Source: Roseovarius aestuarii (GTDB lineage Bacteria > Pseudomonadota > Alphaproteobacteria > Rhodobacterales > Rhodobacteraceae). Taken from it: a stretch of DNA of 62,620 nt. A program made the position numbers and the translations under genes. The notes under the pieces are model-generated. The model saw nothing but the letters and a program-made list of their open reading frames with translations, had not been told where the DNA came from and did no database searches. This document shows positions 38,929 through 47,914 of the stretch, piece by piece. Position 1 is the first letter of the stretch; the number at the start of each line of letters is the position of its first letter. The DNA lies in NCBI GenBank assembly GCA_027214255.1, contig JAPWHL010000023.1, forward strand, positions 1 to 62,620, read 5' to 3'.

Positions 38929-39954
38929 CTAAAGCGGTGCGGCGCCTTGAGCGAGCGGAAGAGTAAGCTCTGCGATCAATCCAGTTGACGGCCATTTCAG
39001 TACAAGTGAGCCGCCAGATGCCTTGATGAGGGCCCCGACAATCTTTGAGCCACTTTCGCGAGTTGGCTGGCTGACTTGCGGTCCGTTGTATTCTTCCCAT
39101 TTCAAATGCAGATCACCGGCGTCGTTTACCTGCCACATCAAATCGACCAAACCACCTTCGGCACCAAGGCTTCCGTGTTTGACCGCGTTCGTTGCCAGTT
39201 CATGTAAGAGTAATATAATCGACGTTAAGGATTGTTCAGGAATTTCGACATCATCACCTTGAATGCGTATTTGAGATTCGCCTAACGGGGCATAGGCTAC
39301 CAAAAGGGTGCGCGCCAATTTTTCCAGGTGCAGGACCGTTGGCGCATCATTCGATATCGTTTCGAAATGGGCCTGCCCCAGTGCCCTTAGCCGGTCGGCA
39401 ATCTTCTTGCTGTACTGCACCGGGTCGGTCGCTGATCTACCCGTCATTTCGATAACGACGGTCATGACATTCACGATGTTTTTCAATCTGTGCAGCAACT
39501 CATTCGTCTTGAGCGCGGCAATTTCGCGCTCTTTTTCCCTGATCGACGAGATGTCCATCTGCGAGCCAAAACGAAAAATAAGCTTTCCGTTGTCGTCAAA
39601 CACAGGGCCGATCTGAAGGGCATTGATGAATTTTTCGCCGGATTTACGGTAGTTAACAATCTCGACCATCGTGACTTCATTCGAGTTTAGGGCCTGCCGG
39701 ATTTGGGTCACGCTTTCCTTCGTCGTTTCCGGGCCTTGCAAAAAACGACAGTTCTTTCCGATGAAATCTTCTTGGGCATACCCCGTCAGGTCGCAAAACG
39801 CAGTGTTTGCGAAAACGATGGGCTCGTCTGGTTGCGTCGGATCCGTGATGCAAAGCGGAAGGCGGCTAAACTGAATGGCATGCGCGAATGCGGCATTGTC
39901 CGGAGACTTCATAGCGGCCTGAACGGTCGATGGCGTCATTTTGGAAGATGTCAT
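38929..39954 (-). CDS. LOV-domain blue-light sensor histidine kinase
   Basis: 341 residues. Residues 20-140 form a LOV-type PAS domain: GKNCRFLQG with the flavin-adduct cysteine C69, NYRKSG (101-106), FINALQI and FGSQMDIS (Q132), the residues that bind FMN and signal light. It is followed by a HisKA_2/HWE-like dimerisation region with phospho-His H155 (LLHRLKNIVNVM) and an ATPase domain (LLHELATNAVKHGSL). It should be a soluble, blue-light-regulated kinase. No response regulator is encoded beside it. Start ATG 39954 is preferred over an upstream TTG. It sits in a generously spaced, palindrome-containing region. Confidence 0.93.
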   Translation of the reverse strand: MTSSKMTPSTVQAAMKSPDNAAFAHAIQFSRLPLCITDPTQPDEPIVFANTAFCDLTGYAQEDFIGKNCRFLQGPETTKESVTQIRQALNSNEVTMVEIVNYRKSGEKFINALQIGPVFDDNGKLIFRFGSQMDISSIREKEREIAALKTNELLHRLKNIVNVMTVVIEMTGRSATDPVQYSKKIADRLRALGQAHFETISNDAPTVLHLEKLARTLLVAYAPLGESQIRIQGDDVEIPEQSLTSIILLLHELATNAVKHGSLGAEGGLVDLMWQVNDAGDLHLKWEEYNGPQVSQPTRESGSKIVGALIKASGGSLVLKWPSTGLIAELTLPLAQGAAPL

Positions 39955-40332
39955 GTCAAGGTCCGTCAACCTATAAGTTCAAGACAGGATTGCCGCTGGT
40001 CGGATATGGCATTCTGGTGGTAAAAAACGGGTTGATCAACCGTTGTTTAACGAGGCGTGATTGTGGCTTGCCTCTGTTTTTACTGGGAGAAATGCGCAGT
40101 CTTCTACCTATACCCCTGCTGGGGTAGGGACGGGGCGCGTTTTGAGGTGTGAAAAGTCTGGCACAATCAGGAATGAGCCGCCATTCCGGTGCCGAGCAGA
40201 CATCGGAATGCCAAGCTGGCGGCAGACGTTGACGCAGCTTGCCCGCCTGATCGTTGCCTGCCTTTGATGCCGCAAAACTGCGGGGAGGTTGCAAGGCCCG
40301 GCCAAAGGGGGACGCGGGCCTTGCTGAATCGT
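39955..40332. other. 378-base non-coding region upstream of the LOV kinase
   Basis: No convincing gene. A minus-strand frame of 130 codons has an unlikely composition and no domain. Two dyads are present: GGTTGATCAACC (40030-40041, perfect) and TACCCC-TGCT-GGGGTA (40111-40126, perfect). They are candidates for regulator sites or hairpins in the promoter region of the light-sensor gene. Confidence 0.5.
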
Positions 40333-40986
40333 TTACAGGATTTTCTGACCCGTCTTGGCCCAATCCTTCATGAATGCGTCCAGACCGGCATCGGTCAGGG
40401 GGTGTTCGGCCATTTTCTTGATCACGCCGGGAGGGGCCGTCATCACGTCGGCGCCAATCATGGCGGATTGATAGGCGTGGTTAACGGTCCGGATCGAGGC
40501 GGCCAGAATCTGGGTCTCGTACCCATAATTGTCATAAACCTGACGGATGTCCGAGATCAGCTCCATCCCATCAAGGTTGATGTCGTCCAGACGGCCGATG
40601 AAGGGGCTGATAAAAGTCGCGCCGGCCTTGGCCGCCAAAAGCGCCTGATTGGCCGAAAAACACAGGGTCACGTTGACCATGTTGCCTTCGTTCGACAGCA
40701 CGTTGCATGCTTTCAGACCGGCCCATGTCAATGGCACCTTGACCGCGATGTTGTCGGCGATCTTGGCCAGTTTGCGGCCTTCTTCGATCATGGCGTCGGC
40801 CTCTAGTGCGACAACCTCGGCGCTGACGGGGCCATCAACCATGCCGGCGATTTCCTTGGTGACTTCCAGAATGTCACGGCCGGATTTCATGATAAGCGAT
40901 GGATTGGTGGTGACACCATCAACCATGCCCAGATCGTTCAGCTCGGCGATTTGATCGACTTCGGCGGTATCGACGAAAAATTTCAT
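40333..40986 (-). CDS. fsa: Transaldolase/fructose-6-phosphate aldolase family
   Basis: 217 residues, the short transaldolase/FSA length. The Schiff-base lysine is K83 in [13 protein letters not shown], with [10 protein letters not shown] at the start and [36 protein letters not shown] and SIRTV. This length fits either a type-3 transaldolase of the pentose phosphate pathway or a fructose-6-phosphate aldolase. The sequence does not decide, so the symbol is tentative. A longer start is rejected because the extra 31 residues are unrelated. Confidence 0.85.
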   Translation of the reverse strand: MKFFVDTAEVDQIAELNDLGMVDGVTTNPSLIMKSGRDILEVTKEIAGMVDGPVSAEVVALEADAMIEEGRKLAKIADNIAVKVPLTWAGLKACNVLSNEGNMVNVTLCFSANQALLAAKAGATFISPFIGRLDDINLDGMELISDIRQVYDNYGYETQILAASIRTVNHAYQSAMIGADVMTAPPGVIKKMAEHPLTDAGLDAFMKDWAKTGQKIL

Positions 40987-41071
40987 GGCAGACGCCCTTT
41001 TCTGGCAATTGGAAGTTCTTGGCGCATCGTTTACCTCATAGGGTGAGCCGCCGAAAGCCCTTTCCCCGGAG

Positions 41072-43279
41072 ATGCCCATCGTGACAGTGCCGCCAGAATT
41101 TTACGACGAAGGCGCGCTGGTCGGTGTGATGACGACACAGCCGTTGGGCCGGGCGCTGGATTATCGCGCGCCTGAAGGCGGATGCTATCCGGGCGCGTTT
41201 GTCGAGGTGCCGTTAGGGCCGCGCAAAGTATTGGGCGTGGTCTGGGGGCCCGGGCAGGGCGGGTTTGATCTGAAAAAGGCGCGCAGCATTATTCGCGTGT
41301 TGGACGTGGCCCCGATGCGCGAGGAAATGCAGATATTCCTGACGCGCGCGGCCGATTACACGCTGACGCCCATGCCTGCGATGTTGCGGCTGGCGACGCG
41401 CGCGCCGGGGCTGGGCGATGCGCCGTCGATGCGCAAGGTCTATCGGTTGGGTCATTGCGCTCCGTCACGCATGACTGACGCACGCGCGCGGGTTCTGGAG
41501 GTGTTAGAGGCGCAGCGCGATCAACTGTTCACCCTAAAGGAGCTGACGGATGAGGCGGGCACCAGCGCCTCGGTCATTAAGGGGTTGGTGGCGCAAGGCG
41601 TCGTGGCCGAACAGGACACGCCCCGCGATCTGCCGTTCCGCCGTTTGGATCCAGCCCATGCGGGCAAGGATCTGACTGAGGATCAGGCGCGATGTGCCGA
41701 TGCCTTGCAGGTTAGTGTGGCCACCTGCACCTATGGCACGACTTTGTTGCGCGGTGTCACCGGCTCGGGCAAGACCGAAGTCTACCTAGAGGCCGTGGCC
41801 GAAGCGTTGCGCCAGAACCGTCAGGCGTTGGTGCTGTTGCCGGAAATCGCACTGACCGCGCAATTTTTAACCCGCGTCGAGGCGCGGTTCGGGGCCAAGC
41901 CTGCTGAGTGGCATTCTGGCGTCACCATGACCGAGCGTCGTCGCACGTGGAAAATGGTGGGCGAGGGGGGCGCACAACTGGTGGTGGGCGCGCGCTCGGC
42001 GCTGTTCCTTCCGTATCGTGACCTGGGGCTGATCGTGGTCGATGAAGAACACGACAGTTCCTACAAGCAGGAAGAGGGCGTGCTGTACAACGCGCGCGAT
42101 ATGGCTGTCTTGCGCGCATCAATCTGTGGCGCGCAGGTGGTTCTGGCCTCTGCCACGCCTTCGCTTGAGACTTGGAGTAATGCCGAGGCGGGCAAATACA
42201 CCCGGCTTGACCTGCCTGCAAGGTTCGGCGCGGCGGTGATGCCTGACATCCGCGCAATCGATATGCGCGGCGAGGATCTGCCGGGCGCGCGCTGGGTGTC
42301 GCCAACATTGACGCGGGCGGTCAAGACACGGATCGCGCGGGGGGAACAGGCGATGCTGTTCATCAACCGGCGCGGCTATGCCCCGGTGACGCTGTGCCGG
42401 GCGTGCGGGAATCAGATCGGTTGTGAGCATTGCGACGCCAGCATGGTCGAACACCGTTTCCTGAAACGCCTGATGTGCCATCAATGCGGCGAGACGCGCC
42501 CCATGCCCACCGTCTGCCCGTCTTGCGGGGCCGAAGACCGTCTGGCCCCTGTCGGCCCCGGTGTCGAGCGTTTGGCCGAAGAAGCCGCCGAGCTGTTCCC
42601 AGAAGCGCGGATTGCCACGCTGAGCTCGGACATGTTCGGGTCCGCGCGGGCCCTAAAGGAGCAGATCGCGCTGATTGCCGAGGGCGGGGCGGACATCATC
42701 ATCGGCACGCAACTGGTCGCGAAGGGGCACAATTTCCCCCTGCTGACGCTGGTGGGGGTGATTGATGCGGATCTGGGCCTGCAAGGGTCCGATCTGCGCG
42801 CGGCCGAGCGCACGTTCCAATTGATGCGACAGGTGGCGGGGCGCGCCGGGCGCGCGCAAAAGCCGGGCACGGCGATGTTGCAAACCTTTCAGCCCGATCA
42901 TCCGGTGATCCGTGCGATCCTGTCGGGCGATGAAGAAGGGTTCTGGCGGGCCGAGGCCGACGGTCGCCGCCATGCGGGCGTGCCGCCCTTTGGTCGCATG
43001 GCAGGGATCATCCTAAGCGCGCCGGACGCGCAGGAGGCTTTTGATCTGGGCACATGGCTGGCCCGCAACGACGCCCCTTTGCGCGCGGTCGGGGCCGAGG
43101 TGTATGGCCCGGCGGCGGCCCCCATCGCCCGGATCAGGGGCCGCCATCGCGTGCGGCTGTTGGTCAAGGCTCCCAAGGGCGTGGCCCTGCAACCTGCCAT
43201 TGCACAATGGATCGCAGGCGCGCGCAGCTCCAACAACCTGCGCCTGAGTGTGGATATCGACCCGCAGAGCTTTTATTGA
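41072..43279 (+). CDS. priA: Primosomal protein N' (replication restart helicase PriA)
   Basis: 735 residues. Superfamily 2 DNA helicase that reloads the replisome at stalled forks. Walker [19 protein letters not shown] box [24 protein letters not shown] motif III, and zinc-binding cysteines in [14 protein letters not shown] and CHQCG...CPSCG. The motor ends with [13 protein letters not shown]. The upstream neighbour is the divergent transaldolase gene. Confidence 0.96.
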   Translation: MPIVTVPPEFYDEGALVGVMTTQPLGRALDYRAPEGGCYPGAFVEVPLGPRKVLGVVWGPGQGGFDLKKARSIIRVLDVAPMREEMQIFLTRAADYTLTPMPAMLRLATRAPGLGDAPSMRKVYRLGHCAPSRMTDARARVLEVLEAQRDQLFTLKELTDEAGTSASVIKGLVAQGVVAEQDTPRDLPFRRLDPAHAGKDLTEDQARCADALQVSVATCTYGTTLLRGVTGSGKTEVYLEAVAEALRQNRQALVLLPEIALTAQFLTRVEARFGAKPAEWHSGVTMTERRRTWKMVGEGGAQLVVGARSALFLPYRDLGLIVVDEEHDSSYKQEEGVLYNARDMAVLRASICGAQVVLASATPSLETWSNAEAGKYTRLDLPARFGAAVMPDIRAIDMRGEDLPGARWVSPTLTRAVKTRIARGEQAMLFINRRGYAPVTLCRACGNQIGCEHCDASMVEHRFLKRLMCHQCGETRPMPTVCPSCGAEDRLAPVGPGVERLAEEAAELFPEARIATLSSDMFGSARALKEQIALIAEGGADIIIGTQLVAKGHNFPLLTLVGVIDADLGLQGSDLRAAERTFQLMRQVAGRAGRAQKPGTAMLQTFQPDHPVIRAILSGDEEGFWRAEADGRRHAGVPPFGRMAGIILSAPDAQEAFDLGTWLARNDAPLRAVGAEVYGPAAAPIARIRGRHRVRLLVKAPKGVALQPAIAQWIAGARSSNNLRLSVDIDPQSFY

Positions 43280-43423
43280 AGGGGGAAACAGGCCGAGATC
43301 GCGCGCCAACCAGTCCGATGTATCGAAACCAAGTGGACGTTTGCTACAAGCGTGGCAAAGATCCGGTTCGAGCCCATTTTACCGGGTGCTACGAGGCGGC
43401 GAGTGTCTGATTGTTAAGCTCAG

Positions 43424-43951
43424 CTAAGTCATGTCAGCGTAGGCTCTGTATTCCGCTGTCTCTTTGTCTTGAAAAAGATAAATCGCAGGTTGCCCTCCGA
43501 TCACGACGTTGGACAGATCAAAGTCGCTAGGAAAATTCCAATCAATTAGGGCGTTTCGGCAAGCATTAATCTTCTCTGTTTCGCTTTTTCTTACAATAGC
43601 TGAACCGATCACTTCACCTACGAACACGAGGGCATCGTTTTCCGAGAACAACCACGTGTTCCCTTGCCAAGTCGAGTAACCAGGGGTTCGTGAATCTATT
43701 GTTCGAACAACATGTTGAGGAACGCCGTCGGGTATATTGTAGAGATCATTGAAGCTTGCCGACCACTTTGCCGCAGCCGAACCATCGGCAATACACCATG
43801 GACAAACTTCGCTTACGTCATCCACACAGTAAATGGGGCCTACATACATGACAGCACGATCCTGCTCACAACACGGACAGCTACCATTTTTCTCAACCAT
43901 ACAACCATTTCCGATCGGGTCAGGGAAATACTCAAATATGGGAAATTCCAT
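43424..43951 (-). CDS. CbrC family protein
   Basis: 175 residues with the CbrC/UPF0167 hallmark start FPIFEYFPDPIGNG and a CPCC plus CPWCIADG cysteine arrangement. E. coli CbrC is linked to tolerance of colicin E2 through outer membrane changes, and other members sit in accessory DNA. This copy is AT-rich compared with the genes around it, and has GAGGAG before ATG 43951. It is probably acquired. Molecular function unknown. Confidence 0.75.
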   Translation of the reverse strand: MEFPIFEYFPDPIGNGCMVEKNGSCPCCEQDRAVMYVGPIYCVDDVSEVCPWCIADGSAAAKWSASFNDLYNIPDGVPQHVVRTIDSRTPGYSTWQGNTWLFSENDALVFVGEVIGSAIVRKSETEKINACRNALIDWNFPSDFDLSNVVIGGQPAIYLFQDKETAEYRAYADMT

Positions 43952-44575
43952 TATTTTCGCTCCTCAGCCTTAGCTTGACAACGGACTTTGAAGCAAGTGC
44001 AGTGAATGTCAACAAAGTCCGCAAACTCGCCATCCATCTATACTCAAGCAAATAGCAGTTTGTCGGCGCGACAAAGACCGTGAAGCGCTTCTCGTGAGCC
44101 ACTCTCTCCTCTCGCCAAGCGCATCAGGCAGGCGAAAATCCGTTGCCATGACCAAAGCAGCTCCCCTCGTCGAGCTTCGCCAACCGCCAATGGCGCAGGC
44201 CCGTCACGCTGCTGTTTCTGGCGGCAGCGGCGGTGACGATTGCCTTTGCCTCGTGATCGGCACCGCCGAGCAATTGGGTGAACGGCGCGGCGCAGTTTGA
44301 CGGCTGGAACGTCGGCTGGCTGCATAGGGTGCGCGACATTCCCGGATTTCTCGCCATCGGGGTGATCGAGATCAAAACAGTCATGCGCGACCAGCTGGTG
44401 GGGATGGTGTCGCCGGAAGCCGGGGTTGTTCTGGCCGCTGGTATGGCCAGCATTTCACTGCTATTGGCGCTGATGATCCCGCGCCATCCCGAGCCCGGTC
44501 ACGAAACCATTTTCGCGTGTGTCATCCCCGCCCCTGCGGAATAGTCGCGCGCCACCCATTTCAATGAGGCCCCAA
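43952..44575. other. Gene-poor, decayed region between the CbrC gene and prmA
   Basis: About 620 bases. A plus-strand frame beginning near 44149 reads MTKAAPLVELR, then shifts by one base into a stretch with a membrane-like segment (RRPVTLLFLAAAAVTIAFAS) and an in-frame TGA at 44254-44256, then continues open to about 44544 with a second hydrophobic stretch (VVLAAGMASISLLLALMI). This could be a broken small membrane protein gene, but similarity to a named family is not clear. Confidence 0.35.
44149..44544 (+). pseudogene. Possible frameshifted small membrane protein gene
   Basis: Evidence is limited: a plausible start ATG 44149, one apparent frameshift, one stop (TGA 44254) and an open, hydrophobic remainder. 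It lies directly before prmA and after the AT-rich CbrC gene. Alternatives: non-coding sequence, or a true short gene from GTG 44278. Low confidence. Confidence 0.3.
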
Positions 44576-45475
44576 ATGCCGACGTTCACCGCTTTGACCA
44601 CTTTACAATCGCAATCCAACGCCGAGGCGCTCGCCGAAGCAATGGAGGATCTGACACCCGAGCCGACGGGCATCGGCACGTTTGAAGTGGAGGACGGCAG
44701 CGGCACATGGGAGGTCGGCGGATATTTTGAGGGCACGCCCGACATCGCGGGGCTGGCGTTGTTGGCAGAAATTCATGGCGCGCGCCCCTTTGCGATTTCC
44801 GAGTTGCCCGACACGGACTGGGTTGCGCATGTCAAACGCGAACTGACGCCGGTCGTCGCCGGTCGTTTTGTTGTCTACGGCAGCCATGACGCAGACAAGG
44901 TGCCTGACACGTGCGAGCCATTGTTGATCGAAGCGGCAATGGCCTTTGGCACCGGGCATCATGGCACGACCAAAGGCTGCCTTGAGGCGCTGGATAGGTT
45001 GGCAACACAATGGGACGCCGAGGGCACCACGCCGCGTGCGGTGGCCGATATCGGTTGCGGCACTGCCGTTTTGGCGATGGGCGCGGCGCGTATCTGGGAC
45101 GGGGCCACGATCATTGCCAGCGATATCGACCGCGTTGCGGTGGATGTGGCCGAGGTCAATGTGGTGGCCAATGATCTGAATGGCCGCGTGACATGTCTTG
45201 AGGCGACAGGCCTTGATCACCCGACGCTGGAGGCTGCCGCGCCCTTTGATTTGATCTTTGCCAACATCCTGAAAGCACCGCTGATTGCGCTGGCGCCGGA
45301 CATTACCGCGCGACTCACCCCCGGTGGATGTGTGATTCTGTCGGGTGTTCTGAACGAACAGGCCGACGAGGTGATCGAGGTTTATACCCAGTCTGGAAAC
45401 AGTGTTGTCGACCGCCGGGAAATTGGTGAGTGGACGACAACAGTGATGCAGAAAAATGTTCGAAAAAGCGTCTAA
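44576..45475 (+). CDS. prmA: Ribosomal protein L11 methyltransferase
   Basis: 299 residues. Trimethylates ribosomal protein L11. SAM-binding motif DIGCGTAVLAMGAARI, FGTGHHGTTKGCLEALD and NILKAPLIALAPDI are family signatures. Start ATG 44576. An upstream extension of 19 codons has no homology to PrmA. Stands alone, followed by a GCAGCC/GGCTGC hairpin at 45478-45499 with no T-run. Confidence 0.95.
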   Translation: MPTFTALTTLQSQSNAEALAEAMEDLTPEPTGIGTFEVEDGSGTWEVGGYFEGTPDIAGLALLAEIHGARPFAISELPDTDWVAHVKRELTPVVAGRFVVYGSHDADKVPDTCEPLLIEAAMAFGTGHHGTTKGCLEALDRLATQWDAEGTTPRAVADIGCGTAVLAMGAARIWDGATIIASDIDRVAVDVAEVNVVANDLNGRVTCLEATGLDHPTLEAAAPFDLIFANILKAPLIALAPDITARLTPGGCVILSGVLNEQADEVIEVYTQSGNSVVDRREIGEWTTTVMQKNVRKSV

Positions 45476-45570
45476 AAGCAGCCATAATAGGGCGGCTGCC
45501 TAAAAATAGACACAATTCAAACCTAGTTTTGACCTGTGATCTGGCGGGGGCCGGAAAACTGGAAGCTGCT

Positions 45571-45915
45571 ATGACGACCACCACGGAAAATGGGTTCGCT
45601 GCCCGCCTGAAGAAAGTTAACCGTAAACACACGCGGATGGCGCGTGGGTATGACGCAAAGGTCGGCCGGGATGGCCTGATCGTGTTTCGTCCCAAACGTC
45701 GCAAGGCAGGAATGCCGATCCGCGGCTTGATGTTGGCGGGTGCCGCGTTGCTGGGTTTTAAAGCTCTGGCAATTGTGCAGCTGGGCGCTGGCGGCTACGA
45801 CGCGCGAGTAGAAGCGCTGCAAAACGGGACCGCCGTTGAACAGGCTGGTGCGTTTGTAATGCAGCCCGATCCGGTCAGTACGGCGATTGCCACCAGGTTG
45901 GCCCCTCTGTTTTAA
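45571..45915 (+). CDS. Small hypothetical membrane-anchored protein
   Basis: 114 residues with a basic N-terminus (RKHTRMARGYDAKVGRDG), one transmembrane segment near the middle (IRGLMLAGAALLGFKALAI) and a C-terminus that would lie outside the cytoplasm. No domain recognised, though this arrangement is seen in small conserved roseobacter proteins. ATG 45571 is preceded by GGAAGC. It is followed by a clear terminator at 46042. Confidence 0.6.
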   Translation: MTTTTENGFAARLKKVNRKHTRMARGYDAKVGRDGLIVFRPKRRKAGMPIRGLMLAGAALLGFKALAIVQLGAGGYDARVEALQNGTAVEQAGAFVMQPDPVSTAIATRLAPLF

Positions 45916-46041
45916 GACCGTTTCGACGGCGAAGATTAAGGAACGACCCAAGGACGATTTCGTGGCCTGTGTGTGAGGGACGCGAGATGGAAGCTCAGAC
46001 GAGTACGAGTAGCTTTGGTTGAAAAAATGCCCTCTCACGAC

Positions 46042-46077
46042 AAAGCCCTTGCGCCATCTATGTGGAGCAAGGGCTTT
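46042..46077. terminator. Strong bidirectional Rho-independent terminator
   Basis: AAAGCCCTTGC (46042-46052) pairs perfectly with GCAAGGGCTTT (46067-46077), with T-runs in both directions. It separates the 45571 gene from the converging DUF1127 gene, and could also end a short structured RNA encoded between 45974 and 46077. Confidence 0.85.
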
Positions 46078-46153
46078 TTCATGTCGTATCGGTTAATCTG
46101 TGGTGCACATCGGGCCCGGACTCATTGATCCGGGCCGATGACGTCAGCCAAAT

Positions 46154-46354
46154 TTAGGCGCGCCGCGTGAAGCTTGCGATTTCGCCGCGGTTCAGGCCGA
46201 TATCTTCCAGTTCACGATCCGACAGAGCATAGAGCGCCTTGCGTGTGTCACGGGCGTCTTTCCATGCGGTGAATGCAGCCACCATGCGCGAGATGCTCAG
46301 GCCAAACGAGCCGGAGGAAATGTGAGCGGAGCGGGTTGTTTCGATAGCGGTCAT
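46154..46354 (-). CDS. DUF1127 domain protein
   Basis: 66 residues. The C-terminal half (ALYALSDRELEDIGLNRGEI) is the DUF1127 motif. Short DUF1127 proteins in alphaproteobacteria act in RNA and phosphate or central carbon regulation. The first ~20 residues are unrelated and variable. ATG 46354 follows AAAGGAC. An upstream stretch of unusual repeats and palindromes lies in its promoter region. Confidence 0.85.
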   Translation of the reverse strand: MTAIETTRSAHISSGSFGLSISRMVAAFTAWKDARDTRKALYALSDRELEDIGLNRGEIASFTRRA

Positions 46355-46714
46355 TGGGGTCGTCCTTTGTATGTGTGTGCGGCATCCTGCCTGCTGTTTC
46401 TGACGCTCAGATAGGGGGCGGCATTGCATCTGGCAATGGCGATTAATGCATAGGCAACATGCAATGGATGCATAGGTCGGGTAACGATCTGTTTCCCTTA
46501 AAAATAAGGGAAAATACCGCGATTGTCGGGGGAAGCCTGTGACAAAAATGTGCGTATTGCCTGTGCGTCCGGGGGCGAGATGCGGTGCGATTTCAGGATT
46601 TATCGCATTTTTTTTCTAATTTCTCTTGACAGGATATGAGTCGCTATTTGCCTTGGCGGGTGTTCCTGTTTCGTGCTAGGCCTTGGAAAACAGGCATAAA
46701 ACGGGGCAGGATCT
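46355..46714. other. Divergent regulatory region of DUF1127 and ruvC
   Basis: 360 bases with no gene. It contains two copies of a GCAATGG-ATGCATAGG unit (46433-46454, with a 6-base insert, and 46461-46476), a perfect 9-bp inverted repeat TTTCCCTTA-AAAA-TAAGGGAAA (46492-46513), a TTGACA (46626-46631) and a near-match to the alphaproteobacterial LexA box (46662-46676). Confidence 0.55.
46662..46676. promoter_or_regulatory. LexA (SOS) box-like sequence upstream of ruvC
   Basis: GTTC-N7-GTGC matches the alphaproteobacterial LexA consensus GTTC-N7-GTTC at all but one of its eight fixed positions. It lies 38 bases before the ruvC start, in a place where a repressor would block transcription of the SOS-linked ruvCAB operon. 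Confidence 0.4.
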
Positions 46715-47212
46715 ATGCGGGTATTGGGCATCGACCCGGGGTTGCGAAACCTTGGCTGGGGTATCATCGAAAGCGAAGGCAGCAGGCTTAGCCATGTGGC
46801 TAACGGCACCTGCCATTCCGAGGGCGCGGGCCTGCCCGAACGATTGATGTCCTTGCATACGCAGCTTACGGCCATCCTGACGCTTTATCGCCCCGATTGC
46901 AGCGCTGTCGAACAGACATTCGTGAACAAGGACGGAGCCGGGACGCTGAAATTGGGACAGGCGCGTGGCATCGCCCTGTTGGCCCCGGCCCAGTTTGGCA
47001 TCGAGGTGGGGGAATATGCTCCTAATACGGTGAAAAAGACGGTTGTCGGAGTTGGGCATGCCTCAAAGGATCAGGTGGCGCATATGGTGAAGATGCAGTT
47101 GCCGGGCGCGGTACTGGACAGCGCGGACGCGGCTGACGCATTGGCGGTTGCGATTTGTCATGCGCATCATGCGATGTCGCTGCAACGTGTTGCACGGGCG
47201 GCTTTGGCATGA
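46715..47212 (+). CDS. ruvC: Crossover junction endodeoxyribonuclease RuvC
   Basis: 165 residues. Dimeric nuclease that resolves Holliday junctions. Acidic catalytic residues are visible: D7 (LGIDPG), E66 (VEQTFV), and D138/D141 in [17 protein letters not shown]. Followed by ruvA with a four-base overlap and by ruvB, giving a compact recombination operon. A LexA-box-like site precedes it. Confidence 0.97.
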   Translation: MRVLGIDPGLRNLGWGIIESEGSRLSHVANGTCHSEGAGLPERLMSLHTQLTAILTLYRPDCSAVEQTFVNKDGAGTLKLGQARGIALLAPAQFGIEVGEYAPNTVKKTVVGVGHASKDQVAHMVKMQLPGAVLDSADAADALAVAICHAHHAMSLQRVARAALA

Positions 47213-47877
47213 TCGGGCGGATTGCGGGACGGATTGATTACCGCGCGGCGGATCATGTTTTGATCGACGTGCGCGGGGTTGGCTATCTGGTGTATTGCTC
47301 TGAACGGACGTTGCAGGCCCTGCCGCGTGCGGGCGAGGCGGCGGCGCTTTATACCGATCTTCTGGTGCGGGATGATCTGTTGCAACTGTTTGGTTTTCCG
47401 ACGCTGGTGGAAAAGGAATGGCACCGGTTGTTGATGAGTGTGCAAGGCGTTGGTGCAAAAGCCTCTCTTGCTATTTTGGGCACGCTGGGCCCCGAGGGCG
47501 TGGGCCGCGCGATTGCGCTGGGAGATTGGAACGCGGTCAAGGCGGCCAAGGGCATAGGCCCCAAGACCGCCCAGCGCGTGGTGAATGAGCTCAAGGACAA
47601 GGCGCCAGAAGTGATGGCGATGGGCAGCAGTGCCCCCACCACTGCCGCGCCCGAAGATATTGGCGACGTGATCGAACCCCCTTCCGCCCCGACCAAGCCG
47701 ACAGCGCCCCCCGCCGGTCCGGGACCGCAGGCCGAGGCGCTGTCGGCCCTGACCAATCTGGGCTATGCCCCCGGCGAGGCGGCGGGCGCTGTGGCCCAAG
47801 CCGCCGGTGACGCACCCGAGGCCGATACGCCCGCATTGATCCGCGCAGCACTGAAACTGTTGGCGCCAAAAGGATGA
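47209..47877 (+). CDS. ruvA: Holliday junction branch migration protein RuvA
   Basis: 222 residues. DNA-binding tetramer that targets the RuvB motor to junctions. Starts [11 protein letters not shown], with two helix-hairpin-helix motifs ([17 protein letters not shown] and [20 protein letters not shown]), a proline-rich linker (about 140-175) and a C-terminal domain III ([16 protein letters not shown]) that contacts RuvB. Slightly longer linker than in E. coli. Confidence 0.97.
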   Translation: MIGRIAGRIDYRAADHVLIDVRGVGYLVYCSERTLQALPRAGEAAALYTDLLVRDDLLQLFGFPTLVEKEWHRLLMSVQGVGAKASLAILGTLGPEGVGRAIALGDWNAVKAAKGIGPKTAQRVVNELKDKAPEVMAMGSSAPTTAAPEDIGDVIEPPSAPTKPTAPPAGPGPQAEALSALTNLGYAPGEAAGAVAQAAGDAPEADTPALIRAALKLLAPKG

Positions 47878-47914
47878 ACCCTCGGAGCCCCCATTGTCGT
47901 CCGGAGCGTTGCCC

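Noticed and set aside
40030..40041. FNR-type site (TTGAT-N4-ATCAA) in the LOV kinase upstream region
   Set aside because: The two half sites touch with no 4-base spacer, so it does not match the FNR consensus.
39971..40363. 130-codon minus-strand frame upstream of the LOV kinase
   Set aside because: Runs into the fsa gene end, has an Arg/Pro/Ser-rich random composition and no domain.
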